Shown: positions 7,956 through 14,493, numbered from the stretch's first letter. The stretch is DNA of 25,412 nt from UBA4722 sp044221135 (GCA_044221135.1 JBGAPT010000028.1:1-25412); one strand, 5' to 3'. Made by a program: numbers and translations. The notes: generated from the letters alone by a model not told the origin.

Positions 7956-8972
7956 ATGACTCTTACGCAAAAGGATATTTTGTCAATGCAGCCTAAGATG
8001 GGAATTGCACATGCTGCAAACTTTCTTGATGTATCTGGCCAAGCTGTTCACAAACAACTCAAATTAAAAAGTATCAATTGCCCCAAAATGGGAAATAAGC
8101 TTTTTTTAACTTATGAGCAAGCGAAACAACTTTTTAATATTAAATTTTCCCGTAAGGTGATAGTGGGTCAGATAGTGAAAGGTGGAACTGGCAAAACAAC
8201 TTCTATAGATAATGTCGCGAGTTGTGCAAATACGTATGGGGCAAGAGTATTAAAAATTGATGCGGACCCTCAAGGAAACTTAACAGACGCTTGCGGTATT
8301 GACGCTGAAAATAGGCCTGTGTTAATCGACGTTGTGACGGATAAAATTAATATTCAAGATGCTATCGTTAGCGTCTCAGATGGCGTAGATTTAATTCCTA
8401 GCCGAATAGAGAACGTAGTTCTAGATAATGTCATCGTGAATGAACGCATGCCTCTAGATCATTTTTATAGAGATATGCTCAGTCCAATTATCAATAATTA
8501 TGATTTTATCTTTATTGATTGCCCGCCGACGATGGGGCAAGCCGTTACAGCTGCAAGTCTCTATGCTGATATTATCCTTGCACCACTCAATCCCGATAAA
8601 TTTAGTGCAAAAGGGCTAAAAATCCTTAAGCATGAGGTAGATATACTTAACAAACGTTTTAAGACTAATATAGCCTATAAAGTGTTCTTGAATAAATTTA
8701 GTGGCAAAACCATCCTTTCTGAAAAAGCGATTGTGTCACTCATTAACGATCCTGATTTAGAAGGGCGAATTTTAGAAACAACCGTACAATTTTCACAAGA
8801 AATACCGAATATTACTGACGGCAACAAAAACTTATTTAGCTCGCTTAAAAACAGCCCGACACGAGAAGACTTTGACAGGCTCACTCGTGAGCTACTGGGA
8901 ATTATACCGGCGCAAGCCAAAAAGATTTCAGATGAAATGGATGTGATAGAAAACGAAGGAATGGTTGCTTAA
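7956..8972 (+). CDS. parA: ParA-type partition ATPase with N-terminal DNA-binding region
   Basis: A 338-residue ParA/SopA-like protein that would separate plasmid or element copies by ATP-driven movement on nucleoid DNA. Residues about 12-60 resemble a MerR-like helix-turn-helix (AHAANFLDVSGQAVHKQLK). This is typical of the larger ParA proteins (P1 ParA, SopA) that repress their own promoter. The deviant Walker A is KGGTGKTT (residues 75-82), Walker A' is KIDADPQGNLTDACG (about residue 101) and Walker B is FIFIDCPPTMGQ (about residue 184). AGAAGGAAAATAAT precedes the ATG. No canonical ParB follows. The next gene, 25 bases downstream, is a winged-helix protein that may take that role, and the TAAC arrays are the obvious candidate centromere. 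Confidence 0.9.
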   Translation: MTLTQKDILSMQPKMGIAHAANFLDVSGQAVHKQLKLKSINCPKMGNKLFLTYEQAKQLFNIKFSRKVIVGQIVKGGTGKTTSIDNVASCANTYGARVLKIDADPQGNLTDACGIDAENRPVLIDVVTDKINIQDAIVSVSDGVDLIPSRIENVVLDNVIVNERMPLDHFYRDMLSPIINNYDFIFIDCPPTMGQAVTAASLYADIILAPLNPDKFSAKGLKILKHEVDILNKRFKTNIAYKVFLNKFSGKTILSEKAIVSLINDPDLEGRILETTVQFSQEIPNITDGNKNLFSSLKNSPTREDFDRLTRELLGIIPAQAKKISDEMDVIENEGMVA

Positions 8973-8997
8973 TAAGTTTGGTCAGGGAGAAGGGTAG

Positions 8998-10266
8998 ATG
9001 CCGCGTTTAGCTGATCTAATTGAAAAACGAAAATTTGTCAAAAAAGAGTATAGACCTTGGGATCTTTCAGGGTCAGGTACTGTCGATGGCAAAACTAAAA
9101 ATGCGTCGGATATGCCTGATGATTCTGCTTCATTACGCAACACTAGTGAACCTACCGTATCAGCTGAAAAACTTTTAATTGCTGAACCTATTACATTAGA
9201 CCCTTATCCAATAATAGATAACATAACAGATAACAAATCGGGTAACAAACAAGTAACGGCTAAGGAACAAAAAGATAACAAACGGGTAACAACTAGCAAA
9301 CGACTAGGTAACGTCCAAGTAACAAATAGAGAACAACCGAATAACATTACAGCTAACATTATAAGTAACGATGAGCTTGCTTATTTGATCGATGCTGTTA
9401 AGAAATTAGGTGGAATACAGAAGAACATTTTTTTATATATCGTAGATGTTTGTTCAGCTAGAGGTGTATTGGACACAGGTAATATTCTTTCTATTGATTT
9501 AGCCCTTGCAGCAAGTTGCTCAGTGGGTAGTGCCAAAACATCTATTCGGCGGTTAATCGATAAACGTCTTATCATAAGGCATCCAGGGAAAGCATGTAGG
9601 GGAGGGCATATGGTGCTTGGTATTAGCAAAGAAATCCAAGCAGCTACGCTACGAGCGCAACAATTGCTTTTCAATCCACTAAAAAATATAAAAACAGATA
9701 GCATAAGGGGTAACACAACTGATAACGTAAGTTCCTATAGTAGTAGTAATAAAAATATTATTACTACTACTTCTTTACCAGACGAATGGAAAAAAGTTAG
9801 TTTTGATCTTTTAAGCCATATCGGGTTTTCAGAAACGCAGCTACGACAGTTATACGAAAGTAATATGACTTCACCTGATATTGTGCAAGACGCTATTAAT
9901 CGATTTGCTTACAGTTTAGATCACAGTAACAAAGTAAAAGCATACGGTGATCCTTTAAATGTTTTAATGGGTGTATTGCGTAAGGGGCAACGATGGATTG
10001 AACCCAATTATATTCCTCCTAAAGAATTAGCTTTGAAGCAATTATTAGATGAAAAACGTAAGCAGAAAGAGCAGAGAGATGCTATGGTCAAAGAATTAGT
10101 TGACCTTGAATTTCCTGAATGGAGAAAAAAACTTACTGAAGCAGAAATTAAAAATATTGTTCCGACAGCGGTATTAAAAACTAATCTTTCACCTGCAATT
10201 ACCGCAGCATTACGCACACATTATGTCGAAAATGTTTTGCTTCCGAAGTTGGAAATGACGTTATAA
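8998..10266 (+). CDS. Winged-helix replication/partition-associated protein with embedded TAAC array
   Basis: This 422-residue protein is not a member of a family I can name with certainty. It resembles hypothetical proteins encoded next to parA on Legionella-type plasmids. The N-terminal 70 residues are charged. Residues 74-124 are a low-complexity linker whose DNA is an 11-bp phased TAAC array. Residues about 125-225 form a winged-helix-like domain (GGIQKNIFLYIVDVCSARG, then SVGSAKTSIRRLIDKRLIIR). A second Ser/Thr/Asn-rich linker (about residues 230-260) contains a perfect DNA hairpin. A helical C-terminus follows (WKKVSFDLLSHIGFSETQL, later a coiled-coil-like Lys/Glu-rich stretch). AGGGAGAAGGG precedes the ATG. 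It is in an operon with parA. The role may be DNA-binding partition adaptor or replication initiator. Confidence 0.65.
   Translation: MPRLADLIEKRKFVKKEYRPWDLSGSGTVDGKTKNASDMPDDSASLRNTSEPTVSAEKLLIAEPITLDPYPIIDNITDNKSGNKQVTAKEQKDNKRVTTSKRLGNVQVTNREQPNNITANIISNDELAYLIDAVKKLGGIQKNIFLYIVDVCSARGVLDTGNILSIDLALAASCSVGSAKTSIRRLIDKRLIIRHPGKACRGGHMVLGISKEIQAATLRAQQLLFNPLKNIKTDSIRGNTTDNVSSYSSSNKNIITTTSLPDEWKKVSFDLLSHIGFSETQLRQLYESNMTSPDIVQDAINRFAYSLDHSNKVKAYGDPLNVLMGVLRKGQRWIEPNYIPPKELALKQLLDEKRKQKEQRDAMVKELVDLEFPEWRKKLTEAEIKNIVPTAVLKTNLSPAITAALRTHYVENVLLPKLEMTL
9217..9369 (+). repeat. Array C: about 14 TAAC-type units at 11-12 bp inside a coding sequence
   Basis: Boxes end (C of AAC) at 9222, 9234, 9246, 9257, 9268, 9279, 9290, 9301 (degenerate, AGCAAAC), 9312, 9323, 9334, 9345, 9357 and 9369. 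Steps are 12, 12, nine steps of 11, 12 and 12. Unit types are GATAAC, GGTAAC, AGTAAC, GGAAC, GAGAAC, AATAAC and GCTAAC, the same set as in arrays A and B. Three units equal 33 bp or 11 codons, and the protein shows the matching 11-residue period. Confidence 0.88.
9697..9726 (+). repeat. Array D: three further TAAC-type boxes in the same gene
   Basis: GATAGC (9697), GGTAAC (9709) and GATAAC (9721) are spaced exactly 12 bp apart. They lie in the second linker of the winged-helix gene, 13 bases before a perfect hairpin. Three boxes alone could be chance, but they match the arrays upstream in type and phase. Confidence 0.6.
9739..9771. repeat. 13-bp perfect inverted repeat within the coding sequence
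   Basis: Arms AGTAGTAGTAATA (9739-9751) and TATTACTACTACT (9759-9771) are exact reverse complements, with a 7-base loop (AAAATAT). The hairpin is AT-rich and encodes a Ser/Asn/Thr-rich linker. It lacks a T-run beyond the stem, so it is not a clear terminator. It could be a protein-binding palindrome or an easily melted element. Confidence 0.7.
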
Positions 10267-10324
10267 GATAACTTAAATTCGAAAATAATAATGGTTAGTA
10301 CTCAGTTTTAATGAGGTAATTTTT

Positions 10325-10888
10325 ATGATGCATAGAATGTACAAGTCTAAAGATGATAACAAATTTATGTTGACCTCAAATTGTTTTATTAAAGAAATTG
10401 TTTCCGGCGGTCAAACAGGCGTTGATCGTGCGGCACTTGATGTCGCTTCTAAGAGAAATATTCTGCGAGGTGGCTGGTGTCCAAAAGGACGTAAAGCAGA
10501 AGATGGCGTTATTCCAGCGGAATATAAATTAAAAGAAACACCGACTGATGTTTACGAAGAAAGAACAGAATGGAATGCACGTGATTCGGATGGTACGTTA
10601 ATTATTGTCAAAGATGAACCGATGGGGGGTACGCTTTATACTATTGAAATGGCTAAAAAACATGGTAAACCTTATTATTTATTTGAACTCACTAAAGAGA
10701 AAAATTTAGATCAAGTAGCAAAATGGGTGCTAGACAACAACATAAAAAAAATTAATGTTGCAGGTCCAAGAGCATCGCAAACAGAAGGAATTTATGACAT
10801 GGCTTATAAAGTTGTTGATAACTTATTAACTCATACATTGCTTAACCAAGCTAAATTCCAATTAAAAACTACAAGATCAAGCTTATAA
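10325..10888 (+). CDS. cpYpsA-related SLOG-fold protein (putative molybdenum cofactor carrier family)
   Basis: A 187-residue protein with the SLOG (Rossmann-like) signature of the circularly permuted YpsA group. It shows IVSGGQTGVDRAALDVA at about residues 26-42, GGWCPKGRKAEDGVIPAEY at about 49-67 and RTEWNARDSDGTLII at about 79-93. The last strand and helix read KKINVAGPRASQTEGIYDMAY. Members are annotated as putative MoCo carrier proteins. More generally, SLOG domains bind nucleotide-related ligands, and some act in conflict systems. The ligand here is unknown. GAGGT lies 8 bases before the ATG. It lies 58 bases after the winged-helix gene on the same strand and may be in its operon. It converges on the transporter gene. 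Confidence 0.78.
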   Translation: MMHRMYKSKDDNKFMLTSNCFIKEIVSGGQTGVDRAALDVASKRNILRGGWCPKGRKAEDGVIPAEYKLKETPTDVYEERTEWNARDSDGTLIIVKDEPMGGTLYTIEMAKKHGKPYYLFELTKEKNLDQVAKWVLDNNIKKINVAGPRASQTEGIYDMAYKVVDNLLTHTLLNQAKFQLKTTRSSL

Positions 10889-10928
10889 ATTAATGTATTA
10901 AAAATTCCTATTCTCGACCTGTTAAATA

Positions 10929-11702
10929 TTATATTGTACTGCGCTTATCAAAATTATCTTCGTCTGCAAATGGATTAAAATCCTCTGAGAGATTATATCC
11001 CGTAATTCCTGTTGTTTGTTTAATGTAATTCACTAGGGCATTTGCTGGAGCAGCAAAAATAATAGAGTAAATAACTTTAATAAGGTAACTGAGTAATATT
11101 ACTTTATACATATTTCCAATGGGGATAGAATCTATTTCCATCATGATAATAGCGATTGCTGAATAGAGTGCTTCGGCAATAGTGGATGAGCCAAGGCTTC
11201 TCAGCCAAAAATAACGGCCACATGTAACACGTTTCCATTTAGTAATAATATAGATATTTACAAGGCCAGAGATCATAAATGCAACGAATGAGCTGATATC
11301 TATGTAGAGCAATGGATCAAACACATTGATATAAGTCTGGTAATTTTTAAAGAAGGTGGGAGTAGGAGAGTGAATGACTAGTTTGCAGATGATTGCAAAT
11401 AGTGTTTGGCATATATAGCCGCTGATGATAACGTATCTTGCAATTTCATATTCGTAAATTTCTGCAATAATGTCACCAAGGATAAATGTAATAGGTGAAG
11501 TAAATGTTCCCCCTAATACAAATAAACTTCCTGTTATGCTGATGTAGCGATTAGTCAGTATAGAATTACACAGCATAATAATCATGAATAGCATACTAAA
11601 GAAAACAAGATATTTATATCCAGTTTGTGAATAAGGAACGTGAGGAGAATATTGACTAGAGTTTATGTCTTTATTCATGAGAACCATGCTCATATCCAGC
11701 AA
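10929..11702 (-). CDS. VUT family (YhhQ-like) queuosine precursor transporter
   Basis: A 257-residue inner-membrane protein with about six hydrophobic segments. Family features are LCNSILTNRYISITG near residue 45, GGTFTSPITFILGDIIAEIYEYEIAR at about residues 64-89, and WLRSLGSSTIAEALYSAIAI near residue 166. The VUT/YhhQ family takes up queuosine precursors (preQ0, preQ1 or queuine), used to modify the tRNA wobble base. No other queuosine gene is visible. Several in-frame ATGs exist. The ATG at 11678 overlaps the stop of the preceding gene (ATGAATAA), while the 11702 start gives a 32-base overlap, so translation is coupled either way. Presence of this gene between plasmid maintenance genes suggests cargo of the mobile element. 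Confidence 0.82.
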   Translation of the reverse strand: MLDMSMVLMNKDINSSQYSPHVPYSQTGYKYLVFFSMLFMIIMLCNSILTNRYISITGSLFVLGGTFTSPITFILGDIIAEIYEYEIARYVIISGYICQTLFAIICKLVIHSPTPTFFKNYQTYINVFDPLLYIDISSFVAFMISGLVNIYIITKWKRVTCGRYFWLRSLGSSTIAEALYSAIAIIMMEIDSIPIGNMYKVILLSYLIKVIYSIIFAAPANALVNYIKQTTGITGYNLSEDFNPFADEDNFDKRSTI

Positions 11703-12153
11703 GATAACTGATACTACAAATATCTTCTTTGCTCATATTATTTATTAAATTATTGTCAATAGCTATTTCCTTTGCTGATTTGGACAAGAGCTTACTCTCA
11801 CCCCGTTTTTTTAATTTAAAAATAGTATGATTCGATTCCATATCAAGTTCTTGAGTGCTGATGATATAATCAGGTTGTTTGAGCTCTTCACACGCAAGAT
11901 AAATGATTGTTCTTGCATCTACTTTAGAAAAACCTTCTAACAGGCTAGTGTCGGCTGCTATTTTTCTAGGGGTACATTTAAAAACGGTAGATTTACCTAT
12001 AACGCGAACCGTTAATATGGTTTTATCTGACGTATCTTTTTTTATATTAGCAATACGAAAGATATTATTTTCTTGATGTTTTTGTAGCTCTGTATATTTG
12101 TTAATTATCCATGTGGCATATTCCAACATGGAAGCAAAAGGGTTAAATGCCAT
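11671..12153 (-). CDS. Unrecognised protein with an internal duplication
   Basis: I do not recognise this 160-residue protein. It has no signal peptide or clear membrane segment. Residues 45-90 and 110-155 align without gaps at an offset of 65 residues, with about 16 of 46 identical, for example IAADTSLLEGFSKVD against IAIDNNLINNMSKED and IIYLACEE against SISYLAGYE. The N-terminal 40 residues (MAFNPFASMLEYATWIINKY) stand outside the repeats. The gene is co-transcribed with and overlaps the VUT transporter downstream, and it follows the S24 repressor with a 33-base gap. All three point left. A partner role with the transporter is possible but unproven. Confidence 0.7.
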   Translation of the reverse strand: MAFNPFASMLEYATWIINKYTELQKHQENNIFRIANIKKDTSDKTILTVRVIGKSTVFKCTPRKIAADTSLLEGFSKVDARTIIYLACEELKQPDYIISTQELDMESNHTIFKLKKRGESKLLSKSAKEIAIDNNLINNMSKEDICSISYLAGYEHGSHE

Positions 12154-12186
12154 AAAATATTCCTTTTTAAATTTGTACTCATTAGG

Positions 12187-12807
12187 CTATTCCTCATAAT
12201 CCCGTTTTGCTTGTACTACCACACTTAAAATTTTGTCATTTTTTTCTAGGCGAGTCATTCTATACTGTTCGAAATCAGGGCTCAATGGCTTCAAGTAATA
12301 TTCTTGTGCATCAATTAAAAGTTGTCTAAAAATAGGTTCAGGGAGATCTTTAAGTTTGGCTATTACATAGCTGCGGTCTTTGGGTTGTCTTTTAGGATCG
12401 ACGACAAGCAAAGTCCCTTTCGGAAAAGCAGGTTCCATGGAGGCATCTTTAACTTTTAAAGCATATCCATCTGATCCCACTTTTGCATCTGTAAGTATTT
12501 GTTCAACGTCATGAAGCGCTATTTTCTCGTTAGACCAACTTATCGACTGATCCCACGTCAATAAAGGTATTTTTATCGCACGATCTATACTAGCGATCGG
12601 TTCTAATCCTTTTAGCTGGTTGACTGTGATTGCAAAGAAATCTGCAATGGGTTTCAGGCTTGATAAATGAGGGTGCTCGCAAATACCAGCAGCAATTCTG
12701 TATACGGTGGGTTGTGGTAAACAGATGCATCGAGCAAGCTCGCTAACACTGATGTCTTTTTCTGACATCAGTTTGGATAAAATCTGTTTAATTTTTGTGT
12801 CATTCAT
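12187..12807 (-). CDS. XRE-type HTH repressor with S24/LexA-like C-terminal domain
   Basis: A 206-residue C2/CI-like regulator. The N-terminal HTH covers residues about 18-42 (DISVSELARCICLPQPTVYRIAAG), and the S24 fold covers about 80-200. The Ser of the peptidase dyad is present in DASMEP (Ser123). The position of the catalytic Lys (PIFRQLLID) appears to be Arg161, and no obvious Ala-Gly cleavage site is seen in the hinge. RecA-stimulated self-cleavage is therefore doubtful. It is divergent from repA across a 320-base region with a promoter and palindrome. It probably represses repA or the transfer operon, as prpA-like repressors do in Legionella elements. That comparison rests on family knowledge, not an alignment. 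Confidence 0.82.
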   Translation of the reverse strand: MNDTKIKQILSKLMSEKDISVSELARCICLPQPTVYRIAAGICEHPHLSSLKPIADFFAITVNQLKGLEPIASIDRAIKIPLLTWDQSISWSNEKIALHDVEQILTDAKVGSDGYALKVKDASMEPAFPKGTLLVVDPKRQPKDRSYVIAKLKDLPEPIFRQLLIDAQEYYLKPLSPDFEQYRMTRLEKNDKILSVVVQAKRDYEE

Positions 12808-12871
12808 GCCTAAATTATATCAAAAAATAAACTATCCTCAACGAACATATTCATATGACATGATAATAGAG

Positions 12872-12901
12872 TTGACTTGAATAAGTTTAGTATATTATTA
12901 T
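12872..12901 (+). promoter_or_regulatory. Candidate promoter for the repA leader
   Basis: TTGACT (12872-12877) and TATTAT (12896-12901) are separated by 18 bases. Transcription would begin around 12908 and give a leader of about 220 bases before the repA ATG. It lies in the gap between the divergent S24 repressor and repA. Confidence 0.5.
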
Positions 12902-12916
12902 ACATTTTTTGTATAA
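12898..12916. promoter_or_regulatory. Candidate operator: TTATAC-N7-GTATAA palindrome
   Basis: An exact inverted repeat with TTATAC at 12898-12903 and GTATAA at 12911-12916. It overlaps the candidate -10 box of the repA promoter, which is where a CI-type repressor would block transcription. The site is AT-rich, so chance occurrence is possible. Confidence 0.4.
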
Positions 12917-12945
12917 GTTAAATTTCTCCTAATTTAGGCAAAAAT

Positions 12946-12975
12946 GAGCTAGCCAAGTTGCTGCTTGGCTAGCTC
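12946..12975 (+). promoter_or_regulatory. Perfect 12-bp stem-loop in the repA leader
   Basis: GAGCTAGCCAAG (12946-12957) pairs exactly with CTTGGCTAGCTC (12964-12975) around the 6-base loop TTGCTG. No T-run follows (CAGGAGGGG), so it is not a simple intrinsic terminator. It is the first element of a structured leader before repA. Confidence 0.7.
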
Positions 12976-12980
12976 CAGGA

Positions 12981-13055
12981 GGGGCAGATCACTGGGTGTG
13001 AGCGCCATTCCCCGTGCAATACTCTAATTGATTGTACGTGGGCTGTCACTGCTCC
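12981..13055 (+). promoter_or_regulatory. Structured leader region upstream of repA (candidate copy-control RNA element)
   Basis: GGGGCAG (12981-12987) can pair with CTGCTCC (13049-13055), with one G-U pair. Inside this, CGTGCAAT (13013-13020) pairs with ATTGTACG (13031-13038) around a 10-base loop, extended by CCC/GGG across one bulged base. The region is richer in GC than its surroundings. Together with the preceding stem-loop this suggests a folded leader or antisense target of the kind that controls RepA synthesis. It could also be a DNA element. Confidence 0.4.
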
Positions 13056-13090
13056 AAGTAGGGAGTTAGATTAAGAAAGAGATTTAATCA

Positions 13091-13144
13091 ATGACGGTGA
13101 TGGATAATCAATCTGGGGGATTGCTGTATGAGCATGCTCCCTAA
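13091..13144 (+). CDS. Possible 17-codon leader peptide overlapping the repA start
   Basis: ATG at 13091 opens a 17-codon frame (MTVMDNQSGGLLYEHAP) that stops at 13142-13144, 17 bases past the repA ATG at 13128. Overlapping leader peptides control RepA translation in some plasmid groups (tap in IncFII, repY in ColIb-type). The ribosome binding site (AAGAAAGAG) is modest. A frame this short can occur by chance. Confidence 0.25.
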   Translation: MTVMDNQSGGLLYEHAP

Positions 13145-14051
13145 AAAATTTAATAAGAATTTATATTTTTCTCAACAACATTCTCAAGAATCCAATCAAT
13201 TGGCCTTTTTTGCACGTGCTATGGTTTTAGCTACTTTGCCTCATAGCAAACCAAGAGGAAATACCTTCAAACGTAAAAATGGTTACTATTCTCTTGTCAT
13301 GACAGCGAATCCACAATTTGGATTGCCTTATGGGAGTACCCCACGAATTTTATTGGCTTGGCTTACTACAGAAGCAGTTACTAAGCGTTCACCTGAAATT
13401 GATCTTGGTAAGTCTTTTAATCAATTTTTAAAAAAATTAAATATGCAAAATGGAGGTGGTGAGCGTGGAAATGCTACTCGAGTTCGAGATCAATTATTAC
13501 GGTTATTAACTTGTCATATTTCTTGTAACTACCAAGATAAAAATCAGAGTGTTTATGGAATAGAGCAATTTAATATTAGCCGCTCATTCCAGTTATGGTG
13601 GAACCCCTTAGAAACCGGACATAAGGGGTTTTTACTGCAATCAAAGGTGATTCTTGCAAAAGATTTTTTTGAGGAAATAACTAACCATCCAGTTCCAGTA
13701 GATTTTAATGTGTTCACAATTCTTCGTAAATCACCTCTGCAAATAGATTTGTATGCCTGGCTCACTTATCGATTTTCATTTTTGAAAAACGAGACATTCA
13801 TTCCATGGGAATTAATCAAAGCGCAATTTGGAGCAGATTATGCTGATGATGTTCAAGGCTTACGTAATTTTAAAAAGAAATTTTTGCTAGCATTAAGAAG
13901 TTTATGGGTTGTTTATCCTGCTGCAAACGTTTGCCCCACGAAAAATGGATTAACGCTTTTTGAAAGCGAAACGCACATTAAAAAGAAAAATACACGAGTA
14001 TATAACCCTGTGGATAAGTTAGTTTATCCACGATGCAACGGAACCGCTTAA
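13128..14051 (+). CDS. repA: Plasmid replication initiator, RepA_C family
   Basis: A 307-residue protein that would bind iterons and start plasmid replication. It matches the RepA_C family (plasmid-encoded RepA) along its length. Recognisable blocks are ATLPHSKPRGNTFKRKNGYYSLVM, FGLPYGSTPRILLAWLTTEAV, SFNQFLKKLN, VRDQLLRLL, HPVPVDFNVFTILRKSPLQIDLYAWLTYR and IPWELIKAQFGADYADD. The start at 13128 follows GGGGGA at about 7 bases, and a second Met two codons later is possible. The ATG sits next to the palindrome GAGCATGCTC (13130-13139). The 3' end overlaps a DnaA-box/iteron cluster, a usual arrangement for RepA replicons. Its presence shows the element is, or derives from, a plasmid. Confidence 0.88.
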   Translation: MSMLPKKFNKNLYFSQQHSQESNQLAFFARAMVLATLPHSKPRGNTFKRKNGYYSLVMTANPQFGLPYGSTPRILLAWLTTEAVTKRSPEIDLGKSFNQFLKKLNMQNGGGERGNATRVRDQLLRLLTCHISCNYQDKNQSVYGIEQFNISRSFQLWWNPLETGHKGFLLQSKVILAKDFFEEITNHPVPVDFNVFTILRKSPLQIDLYAWLTYRFSFLKNETFIPWELIKAQFGADYADDVQGLRNFKKKFLLALRSLWVVYPAANVCPTKNGLTLFESETHIKKKNTRVYNPVDKLVYPRCNGTA

Positions 14052-14171
14052 CGAGGAGTTTTATGATGCAGTGGAACCGATTTTGTGATGTAACGGTACC
14101 GCCTTATATAAGGAAGCCTGTATTAACAAGTATAAAAAAACCTGTAATTGATGAGTCAGTGTTGTGGATAA
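14009..14171. other. Candidate oriV: DnaA boxes plus three phased iterons
   Basis: DnaA boxes: TGTGGATAA at 14009-14017 and 14163-14171 (both perfect) and TTATCCACG at 14024-14032 (one mismatch). Iterons: GATGCAACGGAACCGC (14032), GATGCAGTGGAACCGA (14065) and GATGTAACGGTACCGC (14087). Their starts are 33 and 22 bp apart, whole numbers of 11-bp turns. A 12-bp palindrome CCTTATATAAGG (14102-14113) and an AT-rich tract follow. The cluster overlaps the repA 3' end and sits just before the transfer operon. Confidence 0.7.
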
Positions 14172-14199
14172 AGATTTTTTACTGATTTGAGGGAGGAAT

Positions 14200-14490
14200 A
14201 TGAAATTTATTTGTAGAGATTTTTTTTACATTGCTTTTTTATTTTTAGTCATACCTTTAACTGCTTTTGCGGAAAATGATCCTTTTACCAATGCGGGAAA
14301 TGGGATAGAGCGAATTCTTTTTGGGACATTAGGGACGAGTTTATGTGGCATCATTATTGGTGCGACATTTTTAATGGCGAAAGTGGGGAAAATTAGTTGG
14401 GACCGGTTTATCAGTGTGGGTCTTTGTACTGCAGGGTTTTTAGGAGCGCCCAGCCTTGTTTACATGATAAAAAGTTGGGTGGGGTATTAA
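14200..14490 (+). CDS. virB2: VirB2-like T4SS pilin
   Basis: A 96-residue prepilin with an N-terminal signal peptide (hydrophobic stretch to about residue 24, likely cut after AFA), followed by two membrane segments around a short loop containing KVGKISWDRF. This is the standard VirB2 layout: small, exported, two-helix, and polymerised into the conjugative pilus. GAGGGAGGAAT gives a strong ribosome binding site. It is the first gene of the transfer operon and is followed 3 bases later by virB3. Its identity rests on size, topology and position before virB3-virB4. Confidence 0.85.
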   Translation: MKFICRDFFYIAFLFLVIPLTAFAENDPFTNAGNGIERILFGTLGTSLCGIIIGATFLMAKVGKISWDRFISVGLCTAGFLGAPSLVYMIKSWVGY

Positions 14491-14493
14491 GCC

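Noticed and set aside
12946..12975. Perfect stem-loop as an intrinsic terminator of the S24 repressor or of an upstream transcript.
   Set aside because: No T-run follows on the plus strand, and on the minus strand it lies upstream of the repressor gene, not after a gene.
14052..14199. A dedicated promoter for the virB operon in the oriV region.
   Set aside because: The region is AT-rich with many weak candidates. No -35/-10 pair with good spacing stood out, so none was listed.
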